Notes under the pieces: generated by a model
Database searches by the model: none
The model's input: only the letters and a program-made list of their open reading frames with translations
Told to the model about the DNA's origin: nothing
Made by a program: the position numbers and the translations under genes
Part shown: positions 23,899-31,913 of the stretch, piece by piece
Layout of the letters: the number at the start of each line of letters is the position of its first letter
Numbering within the stretch: the stretch's first letter is position 1
From: an uncultured Bacillaceae bacterium
Lineage (GTDB): Bacteria > Bacillota > Bacilli > Bacillales > Alkalibacillaceae
Reading direction: 5' to 3'
Length of the DNA stretch: 31,913 nt
Assembly (NCBI GenBank): GCA_937983065.1
Contig: CALKAL010000163.1
Coordinates: forward strand, 1-31,913

Positions 23899-26595
23899 TT
23901 GGAACGCTTCGTAGTGGTCGATTTAGAAACGACTGGCCATTCCACAAAATATGGAAATGAAATTATTGAAATAGGCATTGTCGTCATTGAAAATCGCGAA
24001 ATTAAATCAACCTTTTCTTCAAAAGTAAGACCAAAACAGAAAATACCAACGTTTATTCAAAATTTAACAGGTATAGATAACGAATCGGTTAAAGATGCAC
24101 CGACATTTAAAGAAATTATTCCAACTATATTGCCATTTTTTGAAGATAGTTTCTTTGTCGCTCACCATGTTCAGTTTGATTATGAATGTTTAAATGACAC
24201 CTTAAATAAAGAAGGGCACGGACCGATTTTTTGCCCGACAATTGACACGGTTGAATTGTCAAGAATCTTTTTTCCGAGGGCTTCAAGCTATAAGTTAAAC
24301 GATTTAGCTACTTATTTAAACATTGAGCATGAAACACCACACCGCGCCTTAAGTGATGCTTATGTCGCTTCACAATTGTTAATAAAGATTATCGAAAAGA
24401 TTGAACTATTACCGCTATCAACTTGTGAACAGCTTGAGGAGCTTATTGAATATTTACAATGTGACTTTTCAATTTTATATCCAATGATTCTCGAAGAAAA
24501 GCGATATCAAACTCATAATCGACCAGATTTAACGGTTATTAACGGTTTTTCTGTTAAAAAAATAACTGAAATTATAGATGAAAATCATGTTTTTCATCAT
24601 GACATTAATCATTTCGAGCAATTTTTACAACAATTTTATTCTCAAAACAATGTTGACCTTAGAAAACAGCAAATTGAGATGACTCAACATATTAATAATG
24701 CTTTTAACGATAAAGAAAATCTCGTCATCGAGGCGGGATTAGGAATCGGAAAGACAGTCGCTTATTTATTACCGTCGATTTATCATGCGATTAAACATCA
24801 TAAAAAAATATTGATTAGTACGAACACGATCCAACTCCAGGAGCAATTAATGAACAAGGACCGTGAATTAGTTGAGCTTTTTTTAAAGGATTCATTAGAT
24901 ATTGTTTTATTAAAAAGTCCTAATCATTACATTCATCTCGGTCGTTTACGTCAATATATCGATCAGTTTGAAGAACATGATAACTATGACGTCGTATTAA
25001 CGATTGCGATGATTTTAGTTTGGTTAACAGAAACTGAAACTGGCGATTATACCGAAATTCATTTACCATCTTTCGGGGAGGAAATTTGGCCATACATTTC
25101 GGGATACGATGGAAGAACAAAGGAATTAAGTGGCTCTTATTTTGATATCGTTTTAGAAAAAGCAAAAAACAGCCCGATTGTCGTTGTAAACCATGCTTTT
25201 TTATTATCGAATTTACTAAAATCAAACGAAAGGCTACCTCATTACGATTATTTAATTATTGATGAAGCGCATCGTTTTGAGATGGTTGCTCGAAATCAAT
25301 TAACGATTAATTTAGATTACGTCTCAATCATTCATCTATTAAACGAATTAAATAAAACATTCCCACAAATAAATATAGAAGATGTAAAATTGATGGCGGA
25401 TTCCTTTTTCCGTTCACTTTATGATGCGATTTTATTTTTACACTCCAATGAGGATCATTATTCTGATACTGGAAAAATCCAATATGCGATAGAAGAGGAA
25501 GACTTTCGGTTATTTTTAAAAGGTAAGATTATTCATTCATTAAATGATTTGTTATTAGCGATTAATGGGCTTTTAAATGAACTTGAGCTAGTGAACAATG
25601 TAAGCAATTGGGAAGGGTATTTAATAAATTTATTCAAAAATGAGCTTCATTCATTTCAAGAGCAATTAAGTACATTTTTCGACGAACAGGAAAGGAATTA
25701 CATACGATATATTGAGATTGATCAGCTTGGTGCAAAAAATGCCGTTTTATTGCATTATGAGCCTGTTTTAATTAGTCAATATTTAAAAGACAACCTTTTA
25801 TTGAATCACGAGGCGACGGTTTTTACGAGTGGAACGTTACAGACGAATGATTCGTTTCAAACATTTTTAAACCAAATTGGTCTTATCGAAGAAGATACGA
25901 AAACCGTTGTTATTCCATCTGCCTACAAGTATGAAAAACAAGCTCGAATTTATGTGCCAGAAGATTTTCCAGACGTGACAGATAATTTAGATTATTACGC
26001 ATCAAAAGTAGCTCAATTTATTAGTACTAGCCATCAACAGTTAAATAATAAAATATTAGTTTTAACGACGTCTTACGATATGTTGAAAAGCATTTATGAA
26101 AAGCTGCGATTAATGGATAAAAAAGAAGAGTTAGTTGTACTAGCGCAAGGAATCACCTCAAGTAATCCTGAAAAATTAAAGAAAATGTTTTTAAATTACG
26201 ACCAATCGATTTTAATTGGAACTAATACTTTTTGGGAAGGCTTTGATTTAAACGATAAAAATCTAAAAACAATTATAATGACTCGATTACCCTTTAACCC
26301 ACCAAATGACCCACTCATTAAGCAAAAAGCAATCACTTTAAATAAAAAGGGTGAAAATACGTTTAAAAACTTTTATTTACCAGAAGCAATATTACGTTTT
26401 CGGCAAGCTTTCGGAAGGTTAATTCGCAATGAGGATGACCAAGGTGTTTTATTTATTCTTGATCAACGGATTATGACGAAGGGGTATGGGAAGCAATTTT
26501 TGACGGCTATTCCGACAGTCCCTATAAAGTTTGATACGACGGATACGATAATTAATGATGCAAAAAACTGGTTGTTATATCATGAGCGAAAATGA
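23899..26595 (+). CDS. dinG: DinG-type 3'-5' exonuclease / helicase-like protein
   Basis: The 898-residue protein joins a DEDDh exonuclease to a superfamily 2 XPD/DinG-like helicase core. Exonuclease residues are DLETTG (D8, E10), D94 in HHVQFD, and H148 and D153 in HRALSD. Helicase motifs are GLGIGKT (K285, Walker A) and DEAH at 455-458, with GRLIRN near the C-terminus. No cysteine cluster is visible between Walker A and DEAH, so the Fe-S domain of E. coli DinG is missing. Staphylococcal DinG with this layout is reported to act as an exonuclease rather than a helicase. TTG 23899 follows AGAGGTGG; the longer frame from 23854 overlaps the panD terminator. Confidence 0.93.
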   Translation: MERFVVVDLETTGHSTKYGNEIIEIGIVVIENREIKSTFSSKVRPKQKIPTFIQNLTGIDNESVKDAPTFKEIIPTILPFFEDSFFVAHHVQFDYECLNDTLNKEGHGPIFCPTIDTVELSRIFFPRASSYKLNDLATYLNIEHETPHRALSDAYVASQLLIKIIEKIELLPLSTCEQLEELIEYLQCDFSILYPMILEEKRYQTHNRPDLTVINGFSVKKITEIIDENHVFHHDINHFEQFLQQFYSQNNVDLRKQQIEMTQHINNAFNDKENLVIEAGLGIGKTVAYLLPSIYHAIKHHKKILISTNTIQLQEQLMNKDRELVELFLKDSLDIVLLKSPNHYIHLGRLRQYIDQFEEHDNYDVVLTIAMILVWLTETETGDYTEIHLPSFGEEIWPYISGYDGRTKELSGSYFDIVLEKAKNSPIVVVNHAFLLSNLLKSNERLPHYDYLIIDEAHRFEMVARNQLTINLDYVSIIHLLNELNKTFPQINIEDVKLMADSFFRSLYDAILFLHSNEDHYSDTGKIQYAIEEEDFRLFLKGKIIHSLNDLLLAINGLLNELELVNNVSNWEGYLINLFKNELHSFQEQLSTFFDEQERNYIRYIEIDQLGAKNAVLLHYEPVLISQYLKDNLLLNHEATVFTSGTLQTNDSFQTFLNQIGLIEEDTKTVVIPSAYKYEKQARIYVPEDFPDVTDNLDYYASKVAQFISTSHQQLNNKILVLTTSYDMLKSIYEKLRLMDKKEELVVLAQGITSSNPEKLKKMFLNYDQSILIGTNTFWEGFDLNDKNLKTIIMTRLPFNPPNDPLIKQKAITLNKKGENTFKNFYLPEAILRFRQAFGRLIRNEDDQGVLFILDQRIMTKGYGKQFLTAIPTVPIKFDTTDTIINDAKNWLLYHERK

Positions 26596-26640
26596 GAAAA
26601 GATAATAGACAGTGATTAAATTTTGAAGTAGGTGCTGTCA

Positions 26641-27396
26641 TTGCAAATATGGACGTTATTCATGCTCTTTTTTACATTGCAATCAAATGTCGTCGATCTA
26701 AATGAAGAAATTACCTTTGAAGCGATTGAGTCAGGGAACTTTGCGATTATCGATCTAAATGAAGAAGAATTTTTTATTATTAATACAGGGAGTCAATCGA
26801 GTGAATTAGAAGTGATGGAACGAATCGAACAGCTAAATGATAAAGAAATTAAGGGGATTTTAATTACGAGACCGACTGAGGAAAACTGTGGTAATTTAAA
26901 TCAAATTATGCAAACGTACGATGTTGAAACGGTTTATTTACCGTTTAATATGAGTGAATCATGTATCGTCGATTTTACGCTTTCAAATGTCGAAAGGTTA
27001 AATGATGGCGATTCAATTGCTATCGGCGCGAATTATTACGTTGAGTACACGTTTAATGAGGAAGCAGATGTCGGGAATGTCATATTAATTAACGATAAAT
27101 TTATAATTTATTGGTACGAAGGGTTAGCTGATTACTCGAAATGGGAGAAAAATATTAACGCCCTTTATATTCCTGAAAATATTCCTATTGAGCATATAAC
27201 GATGGAGGATTTATCTAAGCTTGATCCTGAAATAGCGATTATTAACCAACGAAACAAACATATTCGCTCCTTCATAAATATGTTCCAGGAAGCTTGGGTC
27301 GATTTATATTTACTTAAACGCGGAACATCCGTCCACATATTTTTCGATCAAGATCGTTATTACCATATTCAATTAAAGAAGAATGGGAGAAAATAA
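26641..27396 (+). CDS. Unrecognised protein resembling a degenerate metallo-beta-lactamase/ComEC-like domain
   Basis: About 251 residues from TTG 26641, which is 6 nt after AGGTG; a GTG at 26632 inside that site would add 3 residues. An N-terminal hydrophobic stretch at residues 3-13 suggests export or anchoring, though no basic residue precedes it. I do not recognise a named family. The layout resembles the ComEC C-terminal metallo-beta-lactamase domain: FFIINTG (44-50) stands where that fold has a strand ending in DTG, and a helix follows. TRPTEENCGN (76-85) occupies the place of THxHxDHxGG, with every zinc ligand changed. YDVETVYLP (93-101) then fits the next strand, and VDLYLLKRGTSVHIFF near the end resembles the terminal strands of ComEC. 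If right, it is a catalytically dead fold. It lies between dinG and ypmB, where B. subtilis has the small gene ypmA. Confidence 0.75.
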   Translation: MQIWTLFMLFFTLQSNVVDLNEEITFEAIESGNFAIIDLNEEEFFIINTGSQSSELEVMERIEQLNDKEIKGILITRPTEENCGNLNQIMQTYDVETVYLPFNMSESCIVDFTLSNVERLNDGDSIAIGANYYVEYTFNEEADVGNVILINDKFIIYWYEGLADYSKWEKNINALYIPENIPIEHITMEDLSKLDPEIAIINQRNKHIRSFINMFQEAWVDLYLLKRGTSVHIFFDQDRYYHIQLKKNGRK

Positions 27397-27427
27397 AGTT
27401 TAATATGATAAAAATATTGCAGAAACT

Positions 27428-27436
27428 TGTTATAAT
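27428..27436 (+). promoter_or_regulatory. Extended -10 promoter upstream of ypmB-aspB
   Basis: TGTTATAAT is an extended -10 element with a perfect TATAAT at 27431-27436. No good -35 is seen. It lies about 40 nt before the ypmB start. Confidence 0.6.
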
Positions 27437-27477
27437 AGATAAAGTGGTAATAGACAGTGGAAAAAGGGATGAATCCA

Positions 27478-27993
27478 GTGGAAAGCTTTAATTTAAACGG
27501 TCGTAAGCTAATAAAATATTTGGCCATTTTACTAATAACATTATTAATTGGGGCTATTTTTCTATTCATCCTAATTTATATAGATATTCGTGATGAATTA
27601 CAAAAGGAAACAGAACAAGCTATTGAATATTCTATATTATACAGTCCGATTGAAGAAGCTTTAGAAACTTACACGTTTAACGGTGAAAAGCCTTATGACG
27701 TCATTAAAGGTGAAAATGAGTCTGGTGAATCGTTATATGTTTTCATTCCGAAAAACTTAACACATACGGATGAAATTAAGTGGATAGAAGAAGAGGCTGG
27801 TTTGAAAAAAGATGATTTGTTAAATCGATTTCGTACCAATTGTTCTAACTGCTCGTTAATCGAAATAAATCCAGGCATTTTAAACAATCAATTTGTATGG
27901 GAAGTTATATACGAACAAAATGATCGCATGTATTTCCAAACGTACCGATTTTCAAATGGTGAATTGTATGATTCTATTTCATTTCGAAAATAA
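27478..27993 (+). CDS. ypmB: YpmB family protein (DUF5590), membrane-anchored
   Basis: The protein has about 171 residues: a basic N-terminus (GRKLIKY), one membrane span at about 14-37 and an extracytoplasmic domain of some 130 residues with PepSY-like features. Function is unknown. Two cysteines (NCSNC) occur in the external part. Its place directly upstream of aspB and asnS matches B. subtilis ypmB. GTG 27478 lies 6 nt after GGGATG and is my choice. ATG 27469 and GTG 27457 are in frame and would add three or seven residues. An extended -10 promoter lies just upstream. Confidence 0.82.
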   Translation: MESFNLNGRKLIKYLAILLITLLIGAIFLFILIYIDIRDELQKETEQAIEYSILYSPIEEALETYTFNGEKPYDVIKGENESGESLYVFIPKNLTHTDEIKWIEEEAGLKKDDLLNRFRTNCSNCSLIEINPGILNNQFVWEVIYEQNDRMYFQTYRFSNGELYDSISFRK

Positions 27994-28010
27994 TAGAGGA
28001 GTGTTGATAG

Positions 28011-29195
28011 ATGAGTTTTGCTAATAGAGTTAAAACATTAAGCCCATCAACGACATTGCAAATTACATCGAAAGCGAAAGCATTGAAGGATGAGGGACAT
28101 GATGTGGTTGGCTTAGGTGCGGGTGAGCCAGATTTTAATACCCCAAAATACATTATCGATGCAGCTAAACGAGCGATGGATGACGGATTGACAAAATATA
28201 CGCCTGCTGGTGGTGTCATCGAGCTTAAAGATGCGATTATTAATAAATTTAAAAAAGATCAAAATTTAACATACAATCGCCAAGAAATTATCGTAACAAC
28301 AGGTGCTAAACATGCCCTTTACACATTATTTCAAGTGATCTTAAACAAAGGGGATGAAGTAATTGTACCTGTCCCTTACTGGGTTAGTTATCCAGAACAA
28401 ATAAAACTGGCAGAGGGAAAGCCTGTTTTCGTAAATACGAGCGAGCAGCACGATTTTAAATTAACTCCAGAAGAATTAGAAAAAGCAATTACGAGCAAAA
28501 CGAAGGCGATTATACTCAATTCACCGAGTAATCCGACGGGTGTGATTTACAACGAAAGCGAATTATTGCAAATTGGAAAAATAGCTTTAAAGCATAACTT
28601 ATGGATTGTATCGGATGAAATATACGAAAAGCTCATTTACGGTTCAAAAAAACATGTGTCCATTGCGACATTATCGGATGAGTTAAAAGAAAAAACAGTC
28701 ATCATCAATGGTGTTAGTAAATCCCACGCGATGACGGGATGGCGAATCGGATATGCAGCAGGTGATGAGAAGTTGATTAAAGCGATGACGAATTTAGCAT
28801 CCCATGCTACTTCAAATCCGACTTCAATTGCTCAATATGCGACGATTGCAGCTTATGAAAATGATGATGCGGAAGAATTAAAAGCGATGAAAAATGCTTT
28901 TGAAGAGCGATTAAATTGGCTTTATCATTCACTCATCGATATTCCAAATTTAAGCTGTGTTAAACCCGATGGTGCATTTTACGTCTTTCCTAATGTGAAG
29001 AAAATTGTCGAACAATCACCGTTTAACAGTACAGATGAATGGGTTGCGCAACTGCTTGAAGAAGAAAAATTAGCAATCGTTCCAGGTTCAGCATTTGGTG
29101 CAGCTGATTATGTTCGCTTATCTTACGCCACTTCCTTAGATATACTTGAGGAAGCAGTCGAACGTTTAAAACGTTTCGTCAATAAATATTCGTAA
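28011..29195 (+). CDS. aspB: Aspartate aminotransferase
   Basis: AspB is a PLP-dependent class I aminotransferase interconverting aspartate and 2-oxoglutarate with oxaloacetate and glutamate. The 394-residue product matches the Bacillus AspB length. The PLP lysine is K237 in SKSHAMTGWRIGYAAG, and LNSPSNPTG and VSDEIYEKL are further PLP-site blocks. ATG 28011 follows GAGGAGTG. It lies 17 nt after ypmB and 30 nt before asnS, so aspartate production and its conversion to Asn-tRNA are adjacent. Confidence 0.96.
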   Translation: MSFANRVKTLSPSTTLQITSKAKALKDEGHDVVGLGAGEPDFNTPKYIIDAAKRAMDDGLTKYTPAGGVIELKDAIINKFKKDQNLTYNRQEIIVTTGAKHALYTLFQVILNKGDEVIVPVPYWVSYPEQIKLAEGKPVFVNTSEQHDFKLTPEELEKAITSKTKAIILNSPSNPTGVIYNESELLQIGKIALKHNLWIVSDEIYEKLIYGSKKHVSIATLSDELKEKTVIINGVSKSHAMTGWRIGYAAGDEKLIKAMTNLASHATSNPTSIAQYATIAAYENDDAEELKAMKNAFEERLNWLYHSLIDIPNLSCVKPDGAFYVFPNVKKIVEQSPFNSTDEWVAQLLEEEKLAIVPGSAFGAADYVRLSYATSLDILEEAVERLKRFVNKYS

Positions 29196-29225
29196 ACTGA
29201 AACTGCATTTAAGGAGGAAATGATT

Positions 29226-30518
29226 TTGAAAACGACGATAAACAACGTAGCAAAACACGTTAATGAAACAGTAACAATTGGAGTATGGCTACATAATAAA
29301 AGATCTAGTGGAAAAATTGCCTTTTTACAGCTTCGAGACGGGACAGGGTTTATTCAAGGTGTTGTAGCTAAATCAGACGTTCCAGAAGACGTATTCAATT
29401 TAGCAAAACAGTTAACTCAAGAGTCTTCATTTTATGTGACAGGTAAGGTCGTTGAAGATCATCGAAGTCCACTAGGGTATGAATTGCAAGTCTCCGATAT
29501 TGACTTAATTCAACTTACTGAAGATTATCCGATTACGCCAAAGGAACACGGAACAGAATTTTTAATGGACCACCGTCATCTATGGTTACGTTCAAAAAGA
29601 CAGCATGCCATTATGAAAGTTAGAAACGAAATTATTCGTGCAACTTATGAATTTTTCAATGATAACGGCTTTGTGAAAGTCGATCCACCTATTTTAACAG
29701 CCGCATCAGCGGAAGGAACGACTGAATTATTCCATACGAAATACTTTGATGAAGATGCTTATTTATCCCAAAGTGGACAATTGTATTTAGAAGCAGCAGC
29801 GATGGCTTTAGGACGGGTCTTCTCCTTTGGTCCAACATTTCGTGCTGAGAAATCGAAAACGAGACGACATTTAATTGAATTTTGGATGATTGAACCAGAA
29901 ATGGCGTTTATGGATCATGAAGACAGCTTAAAGCTTCAAGAGGAATACGTCACGTTTGTCGTTCAATCAGTATTGGAACGTTGTAAATTAGAATTAAATA
30001 CACTCGAAAGGGATGTTTCAAAGCTTGAAAAGGTTAAGGCTCCTTTCCCGAGAATTACTTATAGTGAAGCAATTCAGTTTTTAAAAGAAAAAGGGTTTGA
30101 TGATATTGACTGGGGCGATGATTTTGGTGCACCGCATGAAACAGCAATTGCAGAACAATACGAAAAGCCTGTATTCATTACTCATTTCCCAGTGGAAATC
30201 AAAGCATTTTATATGAAACCAGACCCTGACAATCCTGAAGTTGCGCTCTGTGCAGATTTAATTGCACCAGAAGGGTATGGAGAAATTATCGGTGGCTCGG
30301 AACGAATTAATGATTATGAACTAATGAAAGAACGCTACGATGAACATGATCTCCATGGACCTGCTTACGAATGGTATTTACAACTTAGAAAATACGGGAC
30401 AATCCCGCATTCTGGTTTTGGTTTAGGTTTAGAACGTACAGTAGCATGGATTGCTGGCGTTGAGCATATTCGAGAGACGATTCCATTCCCAAGACTATTA
30501 AACCGCTTATATCCATAA
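29226..30518 (+). CDS. asnS: Asparaginyl-tRNA synthetase
   Basis: AsnS charges tRNA-Asn with asparagine. The 430-residue class IIb synthetase has an N-terminal OB-fold anticodon domain (KRSSGKIAFLQLRDGTGFIQG). The catalytic domain has motif 2 as FGPTFRAEKSKTRRHLIEFW and motif 3 as GFGLGLERTV. TTG 29226 is the likely start: it is 8 nt after AAGGAGG and gives exactly the family N-terminus MKTTIN and length. ATG 29220 is only 2 nt from the ribosome site. The 30-nt gap before it is too short for a T-box leader. Confidence 0.97.
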   Translation: MKTTINNVAKHVNETVTIGVWLHNKRSSGKIAFLQLRDGTGFIQGVVAKSDVPEDVFNLAKQLTQESSFYVTGKVVEDHRSPLGYELQVSDIDLIQLTEDYPITPKEHGTEFLMDHRHLWLRSKRQHAIMKVRNEIIRATYEFFNDNGFVKVDPPILTAASAEGTTELFHTKYFDEDAYLSQSGQLYLEAAAMALGRVFSFGPTFRAEKSKTRRHLIEFWMIEPEMAFMDHEDSLKLQEEYVTFVVQSVLERCKLELNTLERDVSKLEKVKAPFPRITYSEAIQFLKEKGFDDIDWGDDFGAPHETAIAEQYEKPVFITHFPVEIKAFYMKPDPDNPEVALCADLIAPEGYGEIIGGSERINDYELMKERYDEHDLHGPAYEWYLQLRKYGTIPHSGFGLGLERTVAWIAGVEHIRETIPFPRLLNRLYP

Positions 30519-30522
30519 AAGT

Positions 30523-30560
30523 AGGGATGACTCATCTTTGTTGCTGGGTCATCTCTTTCT
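30523..30560 (+). terminator. Hairpin after asnS, probable weak terminator
   Basis: An 11-bp stem with two wobble pairs (30523-30533 with 30546-30556, core GATGAC/GTCATC) and a 12-nt loop is followed by a short interrupted T run. It may only partly stop transcription into dnaD. Confidence 0.6.
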
Positions 30561-30579
30561 ATTAGAAAAGGTGATAAAT

Positions 30580-31251
30580 ATGTCATTACCGTTTTCCTAT
30601 CAAAAATTAATGCAAGATCAGCTCAACATACCGACAAGACTACTTGAGAACTATAAAAAACTTGATTTAAATGAACAAGATGTCATCGTCATCGTACATA
30701 TTATAAATTTTCAAAAGCAAAATCAATTTCTTCCATCCTTTGATCAAATTGCTGAGCATATGACGATTAACGAAAATGAAGTTGCGAATATTTTAAAAAA
30801 ATTACGTAATAAAGGCTATTTATTAATTGACCAAGTAACTGGTGAGAATGATCTCGTTCATGAATGGTATTCAATTACACCGTTATTTGAAATTTTATAT
30901 GAGGTGGATAGTACAAAGAAGGATGACATTAAGGAAGAAGGGAAGATTTTTGGTTTATTCGAGCAAGAATTCGGACGCGCCCTTTCTCCAATCGAAATAG
31001 AAACAATTAGTTATTGGCTTGATGATGATAATTTTAAACCCGCCCTCATTAAAGCTGCATTAAGAGAAGCGGTACTGATGGGTAAGTTAAACTTTAGATA
31101 TATTGATCGCATTCTAGCAGATTGGAAGAAGAAAGGGATTAAATCTGTTCATGATACTAAAAAAGAAACGAAACATTATGTAAAAAATGAACAACATCAA
31201 GAAACGAAAAAGAGAGATACGTCAGTTTATTATAATTGGCTTGAAGAATAG
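30580..31251 (+). CDS. dnaD: DNA replication initiation protein DnaD
   Basis: DnaD acts with DnaB and DnaI in loading the replicative helicase at oriC and in restarting replication. The 223-residue protein has the N-terminal winged-helix (DDBH1) domain. The C-terminal DnaB/DnaD (DDBH2) domain follows, with FEQEFGRALSPIEIETISYW, LIKAALREAV and LNFRYIDRILADWKKKG. The terminal YYNWLEE is the family tail. ATG 30580 follows AAAAGGTGAT; a longer frame from 30538 runs through the asnS hairpin. The gene is followed by nth as in B. subtilis. Confidence 0.95.
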   Translation: MSLPFSYQKLMQDQLNIPTRLLENYKKLDLNEQDVIVIVHIINFQKQNQFLPSFDQIAEHMTINENEVANILKKLRNKGYLLIDQVTGENDLVHEWYSITPLFEILYEVDSTKKDDIKEEGKIFGLFEQEFGRALSPIEIETISYWLDDDNFKPALIKAALREAVLMGKLNFRYIDRILADWKKKGIKSVHDTKKETKHYVKNEQHQETKKRDTSVYYNWLEE

Positions 31252-31268
31252 TAGGGGAGGCGAGAGGA

Positions 31269-31913
31269 TTGCTGACAAAGAAAGAAATTAGACATGTTCT
31301 TGATACGTTTGGAGAAATGTTTCCGGATGCCGATTGTGAGCTCACCCATTCAAACGAATTTGAATTATTAATTGCGGTCGTTTTATCTGCTCAAGCAACG
31401 GATGCCCTCGTCAATAAAGTGACACCAGGCTTATTTGAAAAATATAAAACACCAGAGGATTATATAAGTGTTCCGTTAGAAGAGTTACAAAATGATATTA
31501 GACGGATTGGTTTATTTAGAAACAAGGCAAAAAATATTCAAAAGCTTTGTAAAGATTTAATTGAGAAGCATGATGGGAAAGTACCTGCTAATTATGATGA
31601 TTTAGTCAGTTTAGCTGGAGTTGGACGAAAAACAGCTAATGTTGTCATGTCCGTTGCCTTTGGAATCCCAGCAATTGCTGTTGATACCCACGTTGAAAGA
31701 GTGTCAAAACGGTTAGGTTTTTGTCGTTATAAAGATACGGTTTTACAAGTTGAGAAAACGTTAATGCAGAAAGTGCCTAAGGATGAATGGAGTGTAACGC
31801 ATCACCGAATGATCTTTTTCGGTCGTTATCACTGTAAAGCGCAAAACCCGAACTGCCCAGAATGTCCATTATTACACTTATGTCGAGAAGGTCAAAAAAG
31901 AATGAAAAAACGA
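31269..31913 (+). CDS. nth: Endonuclease III (DNA glycosylase/AP lyase), 3' end cut by window
   Basis: Nth removes oxidised pyrimidines and nicks at AP sites. The frame runs 215 residues to the window edge without a stop, so only a few residues are missing from a family of about 219. The helix-hairpin-helix is LAGVGRKTANVV (115-126), with catalytic K121, and D139 lies in VDTHV. The [4Fe-4S] ligands are C189, C196, C199 and C205, in the exact C-x6-C-x2-C-x5-C pattern. TTG 31269 follows AGGGGAGG by 8 nt. It is 17 nt after dnaD and likely co-transcribed. Confidence 0.96.
   Translation, partial: MLTKKEIRHVLDTFGEMFPDADCELTHSNEFELLIAVVLSAQATDALVNKVTPGLFEKYKTPEDYISVPLEELQNDIRRIGLFRNKAKNIQKLCKDLIEKHDGKVPANYDDLVSLAGVGRKTANVVMSVAFGIPAIAVDTHVERVSKRLGFCRYKDTVLQVEKTLMQKVPKDEWSVTHHRMIFFGRYHCKAQNPNCPECPLLHLCREGQKRMKKR

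Noticed and set aside
24920..25225. 101-residue minus-strand frame inside dinG
   Set aside because: It is antisense to conserved helicase coding sequence, with no start signal and no recognisable domain.
29196..29225. T-box leader before asnS
   Set aside because: The aspB-asnS gap is only 30 nt, far too short for a T-box, and no terminator is present there.
30538..30579. N-terminal extension of DnaD
   Set aside because: These codons are the asnS hairpin; the ribosome site and family start are at 30580.
1..31913. Prophage, insertion sequence, CRISPR array or defence island
   Set aside because: Gene order is continuous core chromosome. I saw no transposase, integrase, direct-repeat arrays or tRNA genes in either strand by reading.

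Overview
This window is a chromosomal segment of an AT-rich, endospore-forming Bacillaceae bacterium. It carries spoIVA, the bacillithiol gene bshA, the menaquinone/heptaprenyl genes hepS-menG-hepT, and a qcrABC b6c-type menaquinol:cytochrome c reductase. Gene order closely follows the Bacillus subtilis region from spoIVA to nth, so this is mostly core genome. I see no phage, insertion sequence, CRISPR array, tRNA or rRNA. No gene-free stretch exceeds about 275 bases; the longest lies upstream of hbs and holds promoters.

Layout, all on + except one gene: (1) the end of a small unrecognised gene, then spoIVA behind a probable SigE promoter (1-1916). (2) hbs (HU) with its own promoters and terminator, then hepS-menG-hepT-ndk (1971-5560). 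(3) cheR and the shikimate genes aroC-aroB-aroA, followed by ypiA-ypiB-ypiF (5580-12291). (4) the qcrABC operon with its own promoter and terminator (12331-14530). (5) ypjA, a 59-residue membrane protein and a YugP-like zinc peptidase (14557-16147). (6) ypjC, the only minus-strand gene, divergent from ypjD-dapB (16216-18357). (7) bshA-cca-birA-panB-panC-panD, ending at a strong hairpin (18365-23870). (8) dinG, an unrecognised secreted or anchored protein, ypmB, aspB, asnS, dnaD and nth, the last cut by the window edge (23899-31913).

The genes group by job. hepS/hepT and menG make the side chain and ring methylation of menaquinone, which feeds qcrABC. aroC/B/A supply chorismate, the precursor of menaquinone and aromatic amino acids. 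panB/C/D supply pantothenate, and AspB makes aspartate, the PanD substrate. dapB serves lysine and cell-wall/dipicolinate synthesis. bshA begins bacillithiol synthesis. cca, asnS and birA are housekeeping functions, and dinG, dnaD and nth act on DNA.

Most interest lies where this locus differs from the B. subtilis arrangement. folE-mtrB is absent between hbs and hepS. The aroH/trp/hisC/tyrA block is absent between aroB and aroA. mgsA-bshB1 is absent between dapB and bshA. The ypjB slot holds a tiny membrane ORF that may be its remnant. The ypmA slot holds a 251-residue protein that looks like a metallo-beta-lactamase/ComEC-type domain whose zinc-binding motif has been erased. That last protein is the best candidate in the window for something undescribed. 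Comparisons with B. subtilis are from memory of its gene order; no database search was possible.
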